This document shows, piece by piece, positions 51,209 to 60,175 of a stretch of DNA of 64,000 bases. Both the position numbers and the translations under genes were made by a program. A model generated the notes under the pieces. That model did no database searches. It was not told the origin of the DNA and was given only the letters and a program-made list of their open reading frames with translations. Each line of letters starts with the position of its first letter. Positions within the stretch are counted from its first letter, which is position 1. Source of the stretch: Roseomonas aerilata DSM 19363 (GTDB lineage: Bacteria > Pseudomonadota > Alphaproteobacteria > Acetobacterales > Acetobacteraceae); NCBI RefSeq assembly GCF_000711725.1, contig NZ_JONP01000024.1, positions 1-64,000 of the forward strand. Reading direction: 5' to 3'.

Positions 51209-52414
51209 ATGCCCCATCTCACCCTTGACCCCGCCCGCGTGCTTCCCACCGACCGAGACGCCGCCATCCTCGTGGGCCGCATCTGGCGCCCTGAGCTGGG
51301 CGGTCCGTCCGTCGTCACCCTGCGCGGGCACGACCTGATCGACGTCACATCGTCCTATCCAACAGTCAGCGAGCTCTGCGAGAACAGCGACCCAGCTGGC
51401 GCCCTCTCAGCCGCACGGGGCGAGCAGATCGGCGCGATCGACGACATCCTGGCCAACACGCCACCGGATACCCGCGACGCGGGCCGCCCCTGGCTGCTGG
51501 CGCCGGTGGACCTGCAGCCGATCAAGGCCGCGGGCGTGACCTTCGCGGTCTCGATGCTCGAGCGGGTGATCGAGGAGCGGGCGCGCGGCAACGCCGATGC
51601 GGCGGCCGCGATCCGGGCCGAGGTGGTGCGGCTGGTGGGAGACGACCTGTCGCGGCTGAAGCCGGGTTCGGCCGAGGCAATGCGGCTGAAGGAGGTGCTG
51701 ATCGCCCAGGGGGCGTGGAGCCAGTATCTCGAGGTGGGCATCGGTCCGGACGCGGAGATCTTCACCAAGGGGCCGCCCATGTCGGCCGTGGGCACGGGCA
51801 TGGATGCGGGGCTGCACCCGAAATCCTCCTGGAACAACCCGGAGCCGGAAGTAGCGCTGGCCGTATCCTCCGCCGGGCGGATCGTGGGCGCGATGCTGGG
51901 GAACGACGTGAACCTGCGGGACGTGGAGGGGCGTTCCGCGCTGCTGCTGGGCAAGGCGAAGGACAATAACGCGGCCTGCGTGCTCGGCCCCTTCCTGCGG
52001 CTGTTCGACGACTCGTTCTCGCTCGACGATATCCGGCAGACCACCGTGACGCTGGAGGTCGAAGGGAAGGACGGATTCCGGATGGAGGGGTCCTCCTCCA
52101 TCGCGCAGATCAGCCGTGACCCGGAGGATCTCGTGGCCCAGATGATCGGGTCACATCATCAGTATCCGGACGGCGCGGTGCTGTTCCTGGGCACGATGTT
52201 CGCGCCGGTCGCGGATCGCGGAGCGCCGGGCAAGGGCTTCACCCACGCGATGGGCGACATCGTCACCATCGCCGCGCCGAAGCTGGGCGCGCTGGTCAAC
52301 CGCATGCGCTCGACCGACGACTGCGAGCCTTGGACCTTCGGGACCATCAGGCTGATGCGCAATCTTGCCGGCCGGGGAGTACTGCGCGCCGCGCCGGTGC
52401 TGCACCCGGCCTGA
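51209..52414 (+). CDS. FAH-family 2-keto-3-deoxy-sugar-acid dehydratase (XylX-like)
   Basis: A 401-residue protein, longer than common FAH-domain hydratases (about 280) and matching the length and sequence style of Caulobacter XylX and related 2-keto-3-deoxy-pentonate dehydratases. As I remember that family, shared strings include LLAPVDLQPIKAAGVTFAVS, LERVIEERARG, WSQYLEVGIGPDAEIFTKGP, SSWNNPEPEV, LGNDVNLRDVEGRSALLLGK, AKDNNAACVLGPFLRLFD and the end WTFGTIRLMRNLAGRG. The reaction would remove water from a 2-keto-3-deoxy aldonate to give a ketoglutarate-semialdehyde-type product. The start at 51209 has AGGA upstream. No XylD-type aldonate dehydratase gene is in the window, so the keto-deoxy acid must be made another way or be imported. 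Confidence 0.85.
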   Translation: MPHLTLDPARVLPTDRDAAILVGRIWRPELGGPSVVTLRGHDLIDVTSSYPTVSELCENSDPAGALSAARGEQIGAIDDILANTPPDTRDAGRPWLLAPVDLQPIKAAGVTFAVSMLERVIEERARGNADAAAAIRAEVVRLVGDDLSRLKPGSAEAMRLKEVLIAQGAWSQYLEVGIGPDAEIFTKGPPMSAVGTGMDAGLHPKSSWNNPEPEVALAVSSAGRIVGAMLGNDVNLRDVEGRSALLLGKAKDNNAACVLGPFLRLFDDSFSLDDIRQTTVTLEVEGKDGFRMEGSSSIAQISRDPEDLVAQMIGSHHQYPDGAVLFLGTMFAPVADRGAPGKGFTHAMGDIVTIAAPKLGALVNRMRSTDDCEPWTFGTIRLMRNLAGRGVLRAAPVLHPA

Positions 52415-52476
52415 CCTGTCCGCGCTGCTGACCAATCGCTCCGAAGCAACAAAGAAAACGGGAAGGAACGTCCCAG

Positions 52477-53445
52477 GTGACAATGTTCAGACGCTCGGAA
52501 CTCCTCGCTCTCGCTACCGGTGCCGCTTCCCTTGCCCTGGGCCGTGGGGCAAGTGCGCAAGCCGACTACCCGAACCGACCGGTCGAACTCGTCGTGCCCT
52601 CCTCCGCGGGTGGCGGTACCGATGTGGTGGCGCGTGCCTTCGCCGAAGCGGCGAAGCGTCACTCGCCCCAGCCCTTCATGGTGGTGAACCGGGGTGGCGC
52701 CGCCGGTGCCATCGGCTTCTCCGACGTGCTGAACGCGCGCCCCGACGGATACAAGGTCGGTGTCATCATCGTGGCGTTGAACATCCTCCCCTATCTCAAC
52801 CAGATCCGCTTCTCCGCCGACGACTTCCAGACCATCGCACGGCTGAACACCGATCCCGCGGCCATCATTGTCCCTTCGGAAGCCCCCTGGAACACGATTG
52901 AGGAGTTCATTGCCGACGCAAAGCGCCGCCCAGGCGGCATCTCGCTTGGCGATGTCGGGGTCGGCTCGATCTTTCACTTGGCCGGCGCCGCAATGGCCGA
53001 TCTGGCCGGCGTGCGTTTCCTGCACGTGCCCTATGCCGGCTCAGCCCCAGCGGTCACCGCGCTGCTCGGGGGGCATGTGGATGCGCTGACGGTTAGCCCT
53101 CCGGAAGCGATGGCCCACATCCAGAGCGGCCGTTTTCGTGTTCTCGCCGTCATGGCTGACGCGCGCGCGTCGGGCGTTGAGACCGCGCCGACGTTGAAGG
53201 AACGCGGCATCGACCTCTCTATCGGAACTTGGCGCGGCTTAGCCGTCCGGCGCGGTACGCCGCGCGAGATCGTGGATCGCCTTGCCGTCATCACCCGACG
53301 GACCATACAGGAGCAGAGCTACCAAGACGCCCTGAACCGGGGCCACTTTCTTCAGGCGTACTTAGAGGGTGCGGACTTCGATGCTTTCATCGCGCGCGAG
53401 CGCGAGCTGTTTCAGCACCTCGTCACAAAGCTTCAGTTGAGCTGA
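52477..53445 (+). CDS. Bug/TctC-family receptor, last gene of the XylX-containing operon
   Basis: Predicted length is 322 residues starting with GTG at 52477 (GGAAGGA 9 bp upstream; an ATG six bases later is the alternative). The signal MFRRSELLALATGAASLALG leads to cleavage near GASAQADYP (about residue 28). The ligand loop VPSSAGGGTDVVARAF has Ser-Ser in place of Pro-Phe-like residues; the second hallmark is VPYAGSAPAVTALL. With the Bug gene at 44417 the regulon has two receptors. Immediately after it lies a broken GntR gene. Confidence 0.92.
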   Translation: MTMFRRSELLALATGAASLALGRGASAQADYPNRPVELVVPSSAGGGTDVVARAFAEAAKRHSPQPFMVVNRGGAAGAIGFSDVLNARPDGYKVGVIIVALNILPYLNQIRFSADDFQTIARLNTDPAAIIVPSEAPWNTIEEFIADAKRRPGGISLGDVGVGSIFHLAGAAMADLAGVRFLHVPYAGSAPAVTALLGGHVDALTVSPPEAMAHIQSGRFRVLAVMADARASGVETAPTLKERGIDLSIGTWRGLAVRRGTPREIVDRLAVITRRTIQEQSYQDALNRGHFLQAYLEGADFDAFIARERELFQHLVTKLQLS

Positions 53446-53756
53446 CTGCTCTCGCACGCCGCCCGCTTAGCCACGAGGTATACGACCGCCTGCGCGGCCT
53501 TCTGGGCTCGGGGAGCTTCCCGCGCGACGCCCGACTGCCCGCGGAGGAGGAACTGGCGCGGCGCTTCGCTGTCTCCCGCTCGGTGCTGCGTCAGGCGCTG
53601 GTCCGTCTTCGGGTAGAGGGACACGTGGTTTCCCGCAAGGGGTCCGGCAGCTTCGTGCGCGAGCTCCCGCGCCCGGCCTCTCCGAGTTTCGGGCCGCTGC
53701 ACAGCATTCCCGACATGCGCGCCTTCCTGGAATTCCGGTGCGGCGTCGAGAGCTAG
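53442..53756 (+). pseudogene. GntR regulator cut by an IS110-type element
   Basis: Frame-linked protein sequence with an FadR-like winged helix: PLSHEVYDRLRGLLGSGSFP, LPAEEELARRFAVSRSVLRQ and VRLRVEGHVVSRKGSGSFVR. It ends about 30 residues later (PDMRAFLEFRCGVES) at a stop, where IS110-type sequence begins. The FCD ligand domain is missing. I found no canonical ATG, GTG or TTG start in this frame between the Bug gene and the HTH; the nearest candidate is CTG at 53442, overlapping the Bug stop. The gene is therefore damaged at the 3' end and possibly at the 5' end. Confidence 0.75.
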
Positions 53757-53770
53757 AGTATCCGTGTTGG

Positions 53771-54445
53771 TCAAGCGGGCCTTGGCGCCCAGTTTCCGTG
53801 TTCGCGGAGCAGTGCATTGGCGAGGATGATGAGCTTCCGCATGATAAGGGTGGTCGCAGCCCTGGACTGCTTTCCCCTGGCGACGAGGGCCTGATACTTG
53901 GTCTTCATGTCCGCGTTGAAGCGGATCGCCACCAGGGCTGGCATATAGAGGGCCTGGCGTAGGTGGGCGCGACCCGCCCGGATGAAGCGCTTGCCGCTGT
54001 GCTGTCCTGAATCGCGTGCGATCGGAGCAAGGCCGGCCAGGCTGGCCGCGCACTTGTTGTCCATCGTGCCGAGCTCCGGCATCTCGATTAGCATGGCCAG
54101 TGCGGTCGCCTCGCCGATAGCTGGGATGCTGACAAGGATATTGAAGCGGGCCTTCAATTCGGCATCTGCCTGGCACAGGGTGCGCAAAGCGGCATCGATG
54201 GCGGCGATCTGGCGTTCAACCTGGCGCAGTTGCTGATCGGTCAGCCGTTTGAGCAGTGGCGCACGGTGAGTGTGGTCCGGTTGGACGCGGCGACGCGGGC
54301 CTTGACCAGGCCGCGCCGGGCAACGAGCAACTCCTTCATGTCGCTGAGCGTCTGGCTCACCACCGGCCTGACTTGCAGGGCATCCAGCGCGTCGAAGCGG
54401 ACGAGCATGGCGGCATCCGGCGTCTCGTCGAGGCCTGATGGTCTG
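53771..54445 (-). pseudogene. Decayed IS110-family transposase
   Basis: The C-terminal Transposase_20 domain is readable from about 54250 to 53771: FNILVSIPAIGEATALAMLI, ELGTMDNKCAASLAGLAPIA, GKRFIRAGRAHLRQALYMPA, and the end RKLIILANALLREHGNW. The preceding part (AMLVRFDALDALQVRPVVSQ, TLSDMKELLVARRGLVKARV) lies in another frame, so there is a frameshift near 54255. The N-terminal RuvC-like DEDD half of about 100 residues is missing. The element cannot transpose on its own. Its 3' side abuts the truncated GntR gene at about 53750. Confidence 0.8.
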
Positions 54446-55392
54446 GAGAGGGCCGGCGCGGCTGACCGACCAAGGCGTCAACACCCTGTCGGATGGCAGG
54501 CATCTGCTGACCAGCGCCGCCCCTACAACCTGACCTTCCGGCGGGCGCGGTAGACCCGCCCCAAGCGATGTTGGAATAGATACTCCTTTGAGGGAGGCGG
54601 CCTCCGTCTCCGGGAAGGCCTGTTCTGAAGAGGCCGCTCCGGATGTTCGGCGCTAAGTGCTGTGCCCTTGAAGTTTTGCTCAGCACCGACCGACTTTCGC
54701 ACCACGGCAGCCGGACGATGGCTTTGTTCCCTGTTCAGCCTGCGTCGCTGACTGTTTAGGTGAAGGCATTCCCTGATCATCGCGGCAGGGAACTGGATAG
54801 GTAAGTACCTGAGAGGGCTAGGATTTCGCGATGATGGGGACCCTTTCGTGCTCTTTGCCTGCTGCAATCCCTGTTCTTTTCCCTGAAACCAGGGAATGTG
54901 GTGCAGAGACGGGATCGTGCCTGACTGCGTCCTCAGCCAACCTTTTTTGGTTTCTTCGCGGTTTCGCTCCCCTCTGCTGTGTCGCGTAAGAAGGCTGGTG
55001 GTTCTGGGCTTTTTCTGCCGGGCTGATCGGGGCGAGCTATCGGAGAGACGCTCTCGTGCGGCGAACGGCGACTGAGTGCGTCGTCTGTCTCCCCTGCGCA
55101 GGAAAGGGGTACCTAAGGCCGAGAGATCGGGGACTGGAGACTTTCGGGGTGCGACAAAGGCGATACACGCCGCCGGCCCATCGGTCTCAACAGGCGCTGA
55201 GAAGGCGCATGAGCTCAGGCAACCTCGCGCATCGCCACCGTGGCCGGCTCCATTCCGGTTTCAGTTGTGGCTTCCGCGCCCGCGATGCTTGGCGCTGATC
55301 TGCCAAGCTGCGGTGGCCTGTGTGAAGCTAGGCGGCGCTGTCGTGAACCCAGCTCTCCGAATCGTGGTGTGCCATGCAGGGCTGGGCGGGCG
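54446..55392. other. Non-coding scar region with TTCCCTG/CAGGGAA repeats
   Basis: About 950 bp without a supportable gene. Between 54727 and 54896 the heptamer TTCCCTG or its complement occurs five times exactly (54727, 54769, 54786, 54879, 54890) and once with one change (54867). Two pairs form inverted repeats (54769-54792 and 54879-54896, the latter with a 4-nt loop). Arg/Pro-rich short frames on both strands are not protein-like. The composition is lower in GC than the flanking operons. It probably represents the left-over flank of a mobile element. Confidence 0.5.
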
Positions 55393-56073
55393 ATGGACCG
55401 TAGCATGGACATGGACGATCCCTCGGCGGAGGACGCCGCCTGGACGTTGGCCGCACGGCCGGTCGTGAGTCCGCTCTGCGATGCTTTCTTCCTGGTTGCC
55501 GAAAGCGTCTACGTCGGGCGGGAGGATGGCATGACCCCGGCGCAGTGGGAGTCAGAGCGTGTTCCCCTGCCCAGGCCAGACCTTCCCCTGCGCGCGCCAT
55601 CCCGTGTGGCCGCCGCGGACGTGGTGGGGAGGGAGGACATCCTGGCCGCGCACTACGAAGGGCTGATCCGCGTTGCCCGGTCGCACGGCAGGACCAGGGC
55701 ACTGGCTCAACCCTTTCCCTTCTTCGCCATTCGGCCGGCTCTTCTCGACGGCGAGGAGGTTCTGGCCTCCTGGCCCTGGAGCGACACCCTTCCCGAAGCT
55801 CTCGGCGTGCTGGAGGTGCTGTCCCGCGTCGGGGAAGCCGCGCCGGGCAGGGTCATCCTGGACGACCTAGAGCAGGGCTGGGGCCTGCGGATAGTGGCGG
55901 GGAAAGGGACAGTCTACCTCGTGGAATGGGACGGCGAGGGGTCGCCGCCGGTCAATGCGGCTTGGTGCCTGGAGGCGTCCGTGCTGGCCGGGCAGGCCGC
56001 GGCAGCGCGGGACCGCTTGCAGGCGGTGCATGTGCGGCTCAGGCAGCTGCTCGGCCGGGACGTCTGGTCGTAA
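55393..56073 (+). CDS. Hypothetical cytoplasmic protein, family not recognised
   Basis: A 226-residue protein starting at 55393 (MDRSMDMDDPSAEDAAWTLA), with Met codons at 55405 and 55411 as alternatives. It has normal amino-acid composition, no signal peptide or membrane segment, and a compact C-terminal half with alternating hydrophobics (GRVILDDLEQGWGLRIVAGK, then GTVYLVEWDGEG) that looks like beta strands, followed by a helical end RDRLQAVHVRLRQLLGRDVW. I do not recognise any domain. It stands alone between the repeat region and a convergent membrane-protein gene, which is typical of strain-specific accessory genes; an immunity-protein-like role is conceivable but unsupported. Confidence 0.65.
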   Translation: MDRSMDMDDPSAEDAAWTLAARPVVSPLCDAFFLVAESVYVGREDGMTPAQWESERVPLPRPDLPLRAPSRVAAADVVGREDILAAHYEGLIRVARSHGRTRALAQPFPFFAIRPALLDGEEVLASWPWSDTLPEALGVLEVLSRVGEAAPGRVILDDLEQGWGLRIVAGKGTVYLVEWDGEGSPPVNAAWCLEASVLAGQAAAARDRLQAVHVRLRQLLGRDVWS

Positions 56074-56239
56074 GCGCCGTTGCGGAGCAGAGCGTTGTTC
56101 AGGTCGATGCTCCGCGCCCCGATCGCTCCGAACAGGCGGCAGAGCAATCCTTTCGCATAACCCTGTCCGAAAATGACGCGCTATCCTGTAGCGGTAAGCC
56201 AAGCGCGCCACGGACTCATTCGGGCGCGGCGAAAGAACC

Positions 56240-57253
56240 TTAGCTGCTCAAGTCGTGCGTTGTTGCCTCCTCCTCTCTCCAGCGCTCATTCAGGCGCCAC
56301 AGCCCGAGGGCAAAGGCGAGCATCAGCACGCCGCCGCCGAAGAGGCTGAGAGGTGTGGCACCGAGCCGCTCGAACCACTGGGTGTAGAAGTGAATGCCGC
56401 CGAAGACGCAGGCAAGATTCAGCATCCAGCGCCGGTTCGTCCGCCCGGCCCAGACCGCTGCCACGGCCAGCGCGGCGGCCCAGGCGATGCTGAAGGCACC
56501 CGCAGGAATGGCGCGGCCGAGGCTGCGCTGGATCCAGCCGGCGTCGTCGCCCCAGAGTGATCCGACCCAGAAGCCTAGGTTGACCAGAAGCAGTGCCGTG
56601 CGCGCCGCGATGTTTGCCAGCCGCTCCCCCGCGGCGCGCAGGCGCGGGGCGCCCCCGTGCGCGACCGCTGCCAGGGCCGAGAAGGCGAGCACCGTCGCCA
56701 GCGGTTGCTCCACGCCCAGCGCATAGAAGGCGTGTCCGTAGGCGGCGCCGCTGCCGAGCGCGGCGGAGAGCAGCAGGACCGCGAGCGCGATCAGCAGTCC
56801 GCTGCCCACCACGATGGCGGAGCCGGTGAACAGCGCCGCGACGAGGAGAAGGGCCGCCTGCAGTCCGAGGAACGGCCCCACCTCCTCCCCCACTGCAGGT
56901 GATGCGCCGTTGAGGCTCGCCTGGCCGCTGCTGAGCAGGAGGATACTGGCGCCGAGCAGCAGCGCCGCGACGAGGACAAGGATGGTGGCCAGCACGCCCC
57001 ATCGCGCGTGGCCCGAGAGCGCCAGCCAAGCCCCGGCCGCCATCAGAACGAGGCCAAGCGGGATGGCGGTCAGAAGGCTTGGCAGCAGCGCCACGATGCC
57101 GGCGCTGACCGCGACCACGCCAAAGCCGACGAGGGCGTTGACCAGCAGCGAGCCGGTGTCGCGCTGCCCGAGGCGGGAAAGGCGGTCGTGCTCCTCCCGC
57201 GTGATCTGCCCCTCCTGCAGCAGCCGCGAAAGGTCGAGCGTGACCTTCACCAT
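56240..57253 (-). CDS. Polytopic membrane protein (DUF2157/DUF4401-like)
   Basis: A 337-residue inner-membrane protein. A cytoplasmic N-terminal helix pair (SRLLQEGQITREEHDRLSRL, about residues 8-27) resembles the short helical domain that precedes DUF2157-type membrane regions. It is followed by about ten hydrophobic segments from residue 33 to the end, e.g. LVNALVGFGVVAVSAGIVAL and LATILVLVAALLLGASILLL. The start at 57253 (GAGG upstream) is preferred; the frame extends to 57352 but would then overlap the upstream gene. Function is unknown. With the two upstream minus-strand genes it forms a conserved-looking membrane group. Confidence 0.8.
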   Translation of the reverse strand: MVKVTLDLSRLLQEGQITREEHDRLSRLGQRDTGSLLVNALVGFGVVAVSAGIVALLPSLLTAIPLGLVLMAAGAWLALSGHARWGVLATILVLVAALLLGASILLLSSGQASLNGASPAVGEEVGPFLGLQAALLLVAALFTGSAIVVGSGLLIALAVLLLSAALGSGAAYGHAFYALGVEQPLATVLAFSALAAVAHGGAPRLRAAGERLANIAARTALLLVNLGFWVGSLWGDDAGWIQRSLGRAIPAGAFSIAWAAALAVAAVWAGRTNRRWMLNLACVFGGIHFYTQWFERLGATPLSLFGGGVLMLAFALGLWRLNERWREEEATTHDLSS

Positions 57254-57329
57254 CTTGGCCTCGGCGGGGTCCTGCGCGAACGGTGGCTGGTCAGCGGGCA
57301 GTCCGTGCCTGCCGCCCGGCAGCGCCTTC

Positions 57330-57842
57330 TCACGCCATGCCCGCGTTCTCACGGCCGCGCAGTCGCCGGATAAGGCCGATGATGGGCGCGACGGTGAGCG
57401 CCAGCAGGATGCCGCCGCCGACGAGCAGGGTGATCGTGCGGTTCCAGAGCTTCTCCATCGCCATGTCCGTTGTCGGTAACTCCGGATGCGCGGGATCGGC
57501 GAGCACGGTGACGCTATAGCTGCCGGAGTGCACGTCCGTGAAAATGTAATTCACGTCGCGCGAGACCGGCCCCGACTTCGTCTGCACGGACAGAGTGGCG
57601 TCGCAGATGTTGAGCACGAGCTTCGAGCTGCAGGATCCCTCGGTTACGCGGCCGCCGGCCACGGGCGCCGCCGTGTCGCGGATCCGCCAGTCGCTGATCA
57701 GGTTGGGCACCGTGTAGATGGCCATCGCCGCGAGCATGGCGCCGAACATCAGCGTGCCAAGCAAGGCCCAGAGGGTCTGCCGCCAGTCGGCCTCGGGCGG
57801 GGGAAGGGCGAGGGGTCGGTTCGGTTGGGTGTCATTCTGCAT
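57330..57842 (-). CDS. Hypothetical membrane protein with two transmembrane segments
   Basis: A 170-residue protein starting MQNDTQPNRPLALPPPEADW at 57842. One hydrophobic helix (TLWALLGTLMFGAMLAAMAI, about residues 23-42) is followed by a periplasmic domain of about 80 residues with two Cys (EGSCSSKLVLNICDATLSVQ), which could form a disulfide. A second helix (ITLLVGGGILLALTVAPIIG) then ends in an Arg-rich tail. It has no family I can name. It is located 35 bp after the M48 peptidase gene and 76 bp before the polytopic protein, so the three may be one operon. Confidence 0.75.
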   Translation of the reverse strand: MQNDTQPNRPLALPPPEADWRQTLWALLGTLMFGAMLAAMAIYTVPNLISDWRIRDTAAPVAGGRVTEGSCSSKLVLNICDATLSVQTKSGPVSRDVNYIFTDVHSGSYSVTVLADPAHPELPTTDMAMEKLWNRTITLLVGGGILLALTVAPIIGLIRRLRGRENAGMA

Positions 57843-57877
57843 GGCCAAAGGCTAGCAAGCCCGGCGCGGGGGAGAAG

Positions 57878-60175
57878 TCACGCGCCGGTTACATTTCCGG
57901 CATCGGCGCTTCCCTCCTCCGCCAGGATCCGGCGCGCCGCATCGGCCTGCCGGTAGCGGGCGATGAGATCGGCGAAGCCCTGCACCTTCAGGTCGCGCGG
58001 CGGGGCGGCCGTAAAGGTCACGATGTGCCGCTTCGTATCCAGCTTTACGCGGCGCCCGCGCGGCAGGCGGGCGGGGAAGGGTGCTTCCGGCGGAAGCAGG
58101 ATGCGCGTGATCACGCTGCCCCGGTCAACGGACATGTCGAGATCCGCCACGTGTTGCCAGAGGATGGGACGGTCCAGCCCGGCGATAAGCAAGGAGTCCG
58201 GGCGGAGGATCAGGAAAGGCTTGTTGCCCCGCCGCAGCAACGGCACCCCGAAGAGGATGAGGAGAAGGCCGAGCCCTCCGCCCGCGCCGGCCACGATCCG
58301 CTCCTCCGTGACGTCGACGCCGGGCACGTCCAGGGCCAGCAAGGCGAGGGCGGCGGCGGCCAGGATTCCGCCGAAGGCGAAGAGGAAGATGGCACCGGCA
58401 CGGGTGTTCTCGTGCAGCGCGACCGGCTCCTCCGCCACCCCGGTGGCGGCCGCTTCCAACGCTTGGTGAACCTCCCGCGCCTCCGCGCGCGCGCTGTTCA
58501 GAAAGTCCGCGGTCGCAGCATGGCAGAGCGGCTCCGGATCGGCGAAGTAGGCACTCAGGCGGGAGAGCGCGTCCGGCGGCGGCGGCGTGGCGGCCTCGGC
58601 CAGCAGCGTCGGCATCGGCTCTCGGCCAAGGGAGGAAAGGCGCTGGCGCGTGGGCGGGTGGGTGTCCGTCGGGTGGGGCTGCGTCTCCTCCAGATGGCTG
58701 GCCGGGTCGTCCAGGCCGTTCTCGGCGGCGTGGCGCAGCGTGGCCGCCACCAGGTCGGGCGGCGCGGCATCGGGAGCGCGGAAGGAGGATCCCAGGGTCT
58801 CGTCGATCCGCGGGTAGGCCGCCGCGGTGCGGAGCAGGGCGCGCGCGGCCGCGTCGGCCGAGGTCGCCTTGGCGCCGGCGGCATCGGCGGCAAACTCGCG
58901 CAGGCGGCTCCAGTGCCGGACGGCGTGGTGAAACTGGTCCATCACGAAGACGCCCAGCTGCAGCGCCGGGCGGGTCAGCAGCGAGTGGGAGCCGTCCGCG
59001 CCCATGCCAGCCAGGGCCACGGCATCGAGCGAGCGGCCGACACCCGCGTAGATCGGCAGGAAGCGCAGGCTGTACTCGGTGTCACCGCCCGAGAAATGGG
59101 CGAGCTCGTGGCCGATGATCGCGGCCACCTCGTCCTCCCGCAGCAGGGGCAGGAAGGGGAGGGGGAGGTAGAGCGTCCGCCCCGCCAGCGCCCCGCCGCC
59201 GGGTTCCAGGACCTTCGGTCCCGAACTGACGAAGAAGCCGCCGGTCAGGCCGACCACGACATTGTCCGGCGACAAGGCGCCGAGGCGCGCGGCCAGGTCG
59301 TCCAGCAGGCGCCACAGGCCCGGCGCCTCTTCCCGGGAAACGGGCCGGCCCATGATCGGCAGCGGGTCGGGCGCGAAGAGGTCCACAGTGCGCCGCAGCT
59401 GGAGCACCGCCTTGCCGGCGGTCCAGAGGCTGGCGCCGATCGCGAGGGCCGCGATGCCGAGCAGCTTGGCTCCGCCGGTGGAGAGGCTGTCGGCCTCCAG
59501 GAGGGCCGAAGCCTCGAAGGCCACCACCGCGACGGCGCCGATGGCCGCCAGCACGACCTGCGCCCCCATCAGCGGCGGCAGCGCGCGCCGGACGAGCGAG
59601 AAGCCGCGCACCAGCGCGTCCCTCGAGCCGCGCCCGGCCCTGCCCAGCAGCGCCGCCGCCACAAGGGCGACGATGGAGAGCCCGGCGGCGATCCCGGCGC
59701 AGGCCATGACGACGGGTGGCAGGTAGCGCCGCAGGCGGGAGAGCGTCAGCGCGCTCTCGGCGTCGTTCAGCGCCTCCCGTGCCTCGGCGATGGCGAGAGG
59801 GCCCGCATAGGTCCTGCCGTTGCGGCGGAACTGTGCGCCGAAATCGGGGCGGCCGTCGGCAGGGCCCTGGCGGGCTTCCAGGACCGCGACGACCTTGGCC
59901 GCCCGCGCACGCTGCAGCGCCATGGCCTCCTCGTCGGACGCGGCGCGCTGGCCCTCCCACACGCCCAGGGCGAGGAAGGCCAGGGGCAGCAGCACGGTGA
60001 TGGCCAAAAGACGGAGCGTGGCGCGGCCGCGCCGGGGTGACTCGGAAATCAGCAGGGTCCTCCGCTCCCGCCGGGTCCTGCGCGGAGCCCTGGAAGGGTA
60101 GGATGGTCGTTCCACCCTGGGAACCGGGGCGCCTGGCTTGACCAAGCGGACGTGATCGGGACGATTCGGTTCCAT
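57878..60175 (-). CDS. M48-family membrane metallopeptidase
   Basis: Predicted length is 765 residues. A long N-terminal part holds several hydrophobic segments (about residues 54-72, 152-178, 205-225, 235-255). The peptidase domain follows with the zinc motif H356-E357-L-A-H360 (AAIIGHELAHFSGGDTEYSL) and a downstream Glu in RLREFAADAAGAK as third ligand. Another pair of membrane segments is near residues 580-640. M48 enzymes (HtpX, Oma1, Ste24-like) degrade misfolded membrane proteins or process prenylated ones. The protein is longer than HtpX (about 290), and the C-terminal soluble tail resembles a PH-like domain (GLDRPILWQHVADLDMSVDR). The start at 60175 is uncertain because it overlaps the divergent gene. 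Confidence 0.87.
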   Translation of the reverse strand: MEPNRPDHVRLVKPGAPVPRVERPSYPSRAPRRTRRERRTLLISESPRRGRATLRLLAITVLLPLAFLALGVWEGQRAASDEEAMALQRARAAKVVAVLEARQGPADGRPDFGAQFRRNGRTYAGPLAIAEAREALNDAESALTLSRLRRYLPPVVMACAGIAAGLSIVALVAAALLGRAGRGSRDALVRGFSLVRRALPPLMGAQVVLAAIGAVAVVAFEASALLEADSLSTGGAKLLGIAALAIGASLWTAGKAVLQLRRTVDLFAPDPLPIMGRPVSREEAPGLWRLLDDLAARLGALSPDNVVVGLTGGFFVSSGPKVLEPGGGALAGRTLYLPLPFLPLLREDEVAAIIGHELAHFSGGDTEYSLRFLPIYAGVGRSLDAVALAGMGADGSHSLLTRPALQLGVFVMDQFHHAVRHWSRLREFAADAAGAKATSADAAARALLRTAAAYPRIDETLGSSFRAPDAAPPDLVAATLRHAAENGLDDPASHLEETQPHPTDTHPPTRQRLSSLGREPMPTLLAEAATPPPPDALSRLSAYFADPEPLCHAATADFLNSARAEAREVHQALEAAATGVAEEPVALHENTRAGAIFLFAFGGILAAAALALLALDVPGVDVTEERIVAGAGGGLGLLLILFGVPLLRRGNKPFLILRPDSLLIAGLDRPILWQHVADLDMSVDRGSVITRILLPPEAPFPARLPRGRRVKLDTKRHIVTFTAAPPRDLKVQGFADLIARYRQADAARRILAEEGSADAGNVTGA

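Noticed and set aside
58025-60040. 671-codon plus-strand open frame
   Set aside because: Exact antisense of the M48 peptidase gene, Gly/Gln/Arg-rich composition typical of a GC-rich shadow frame.
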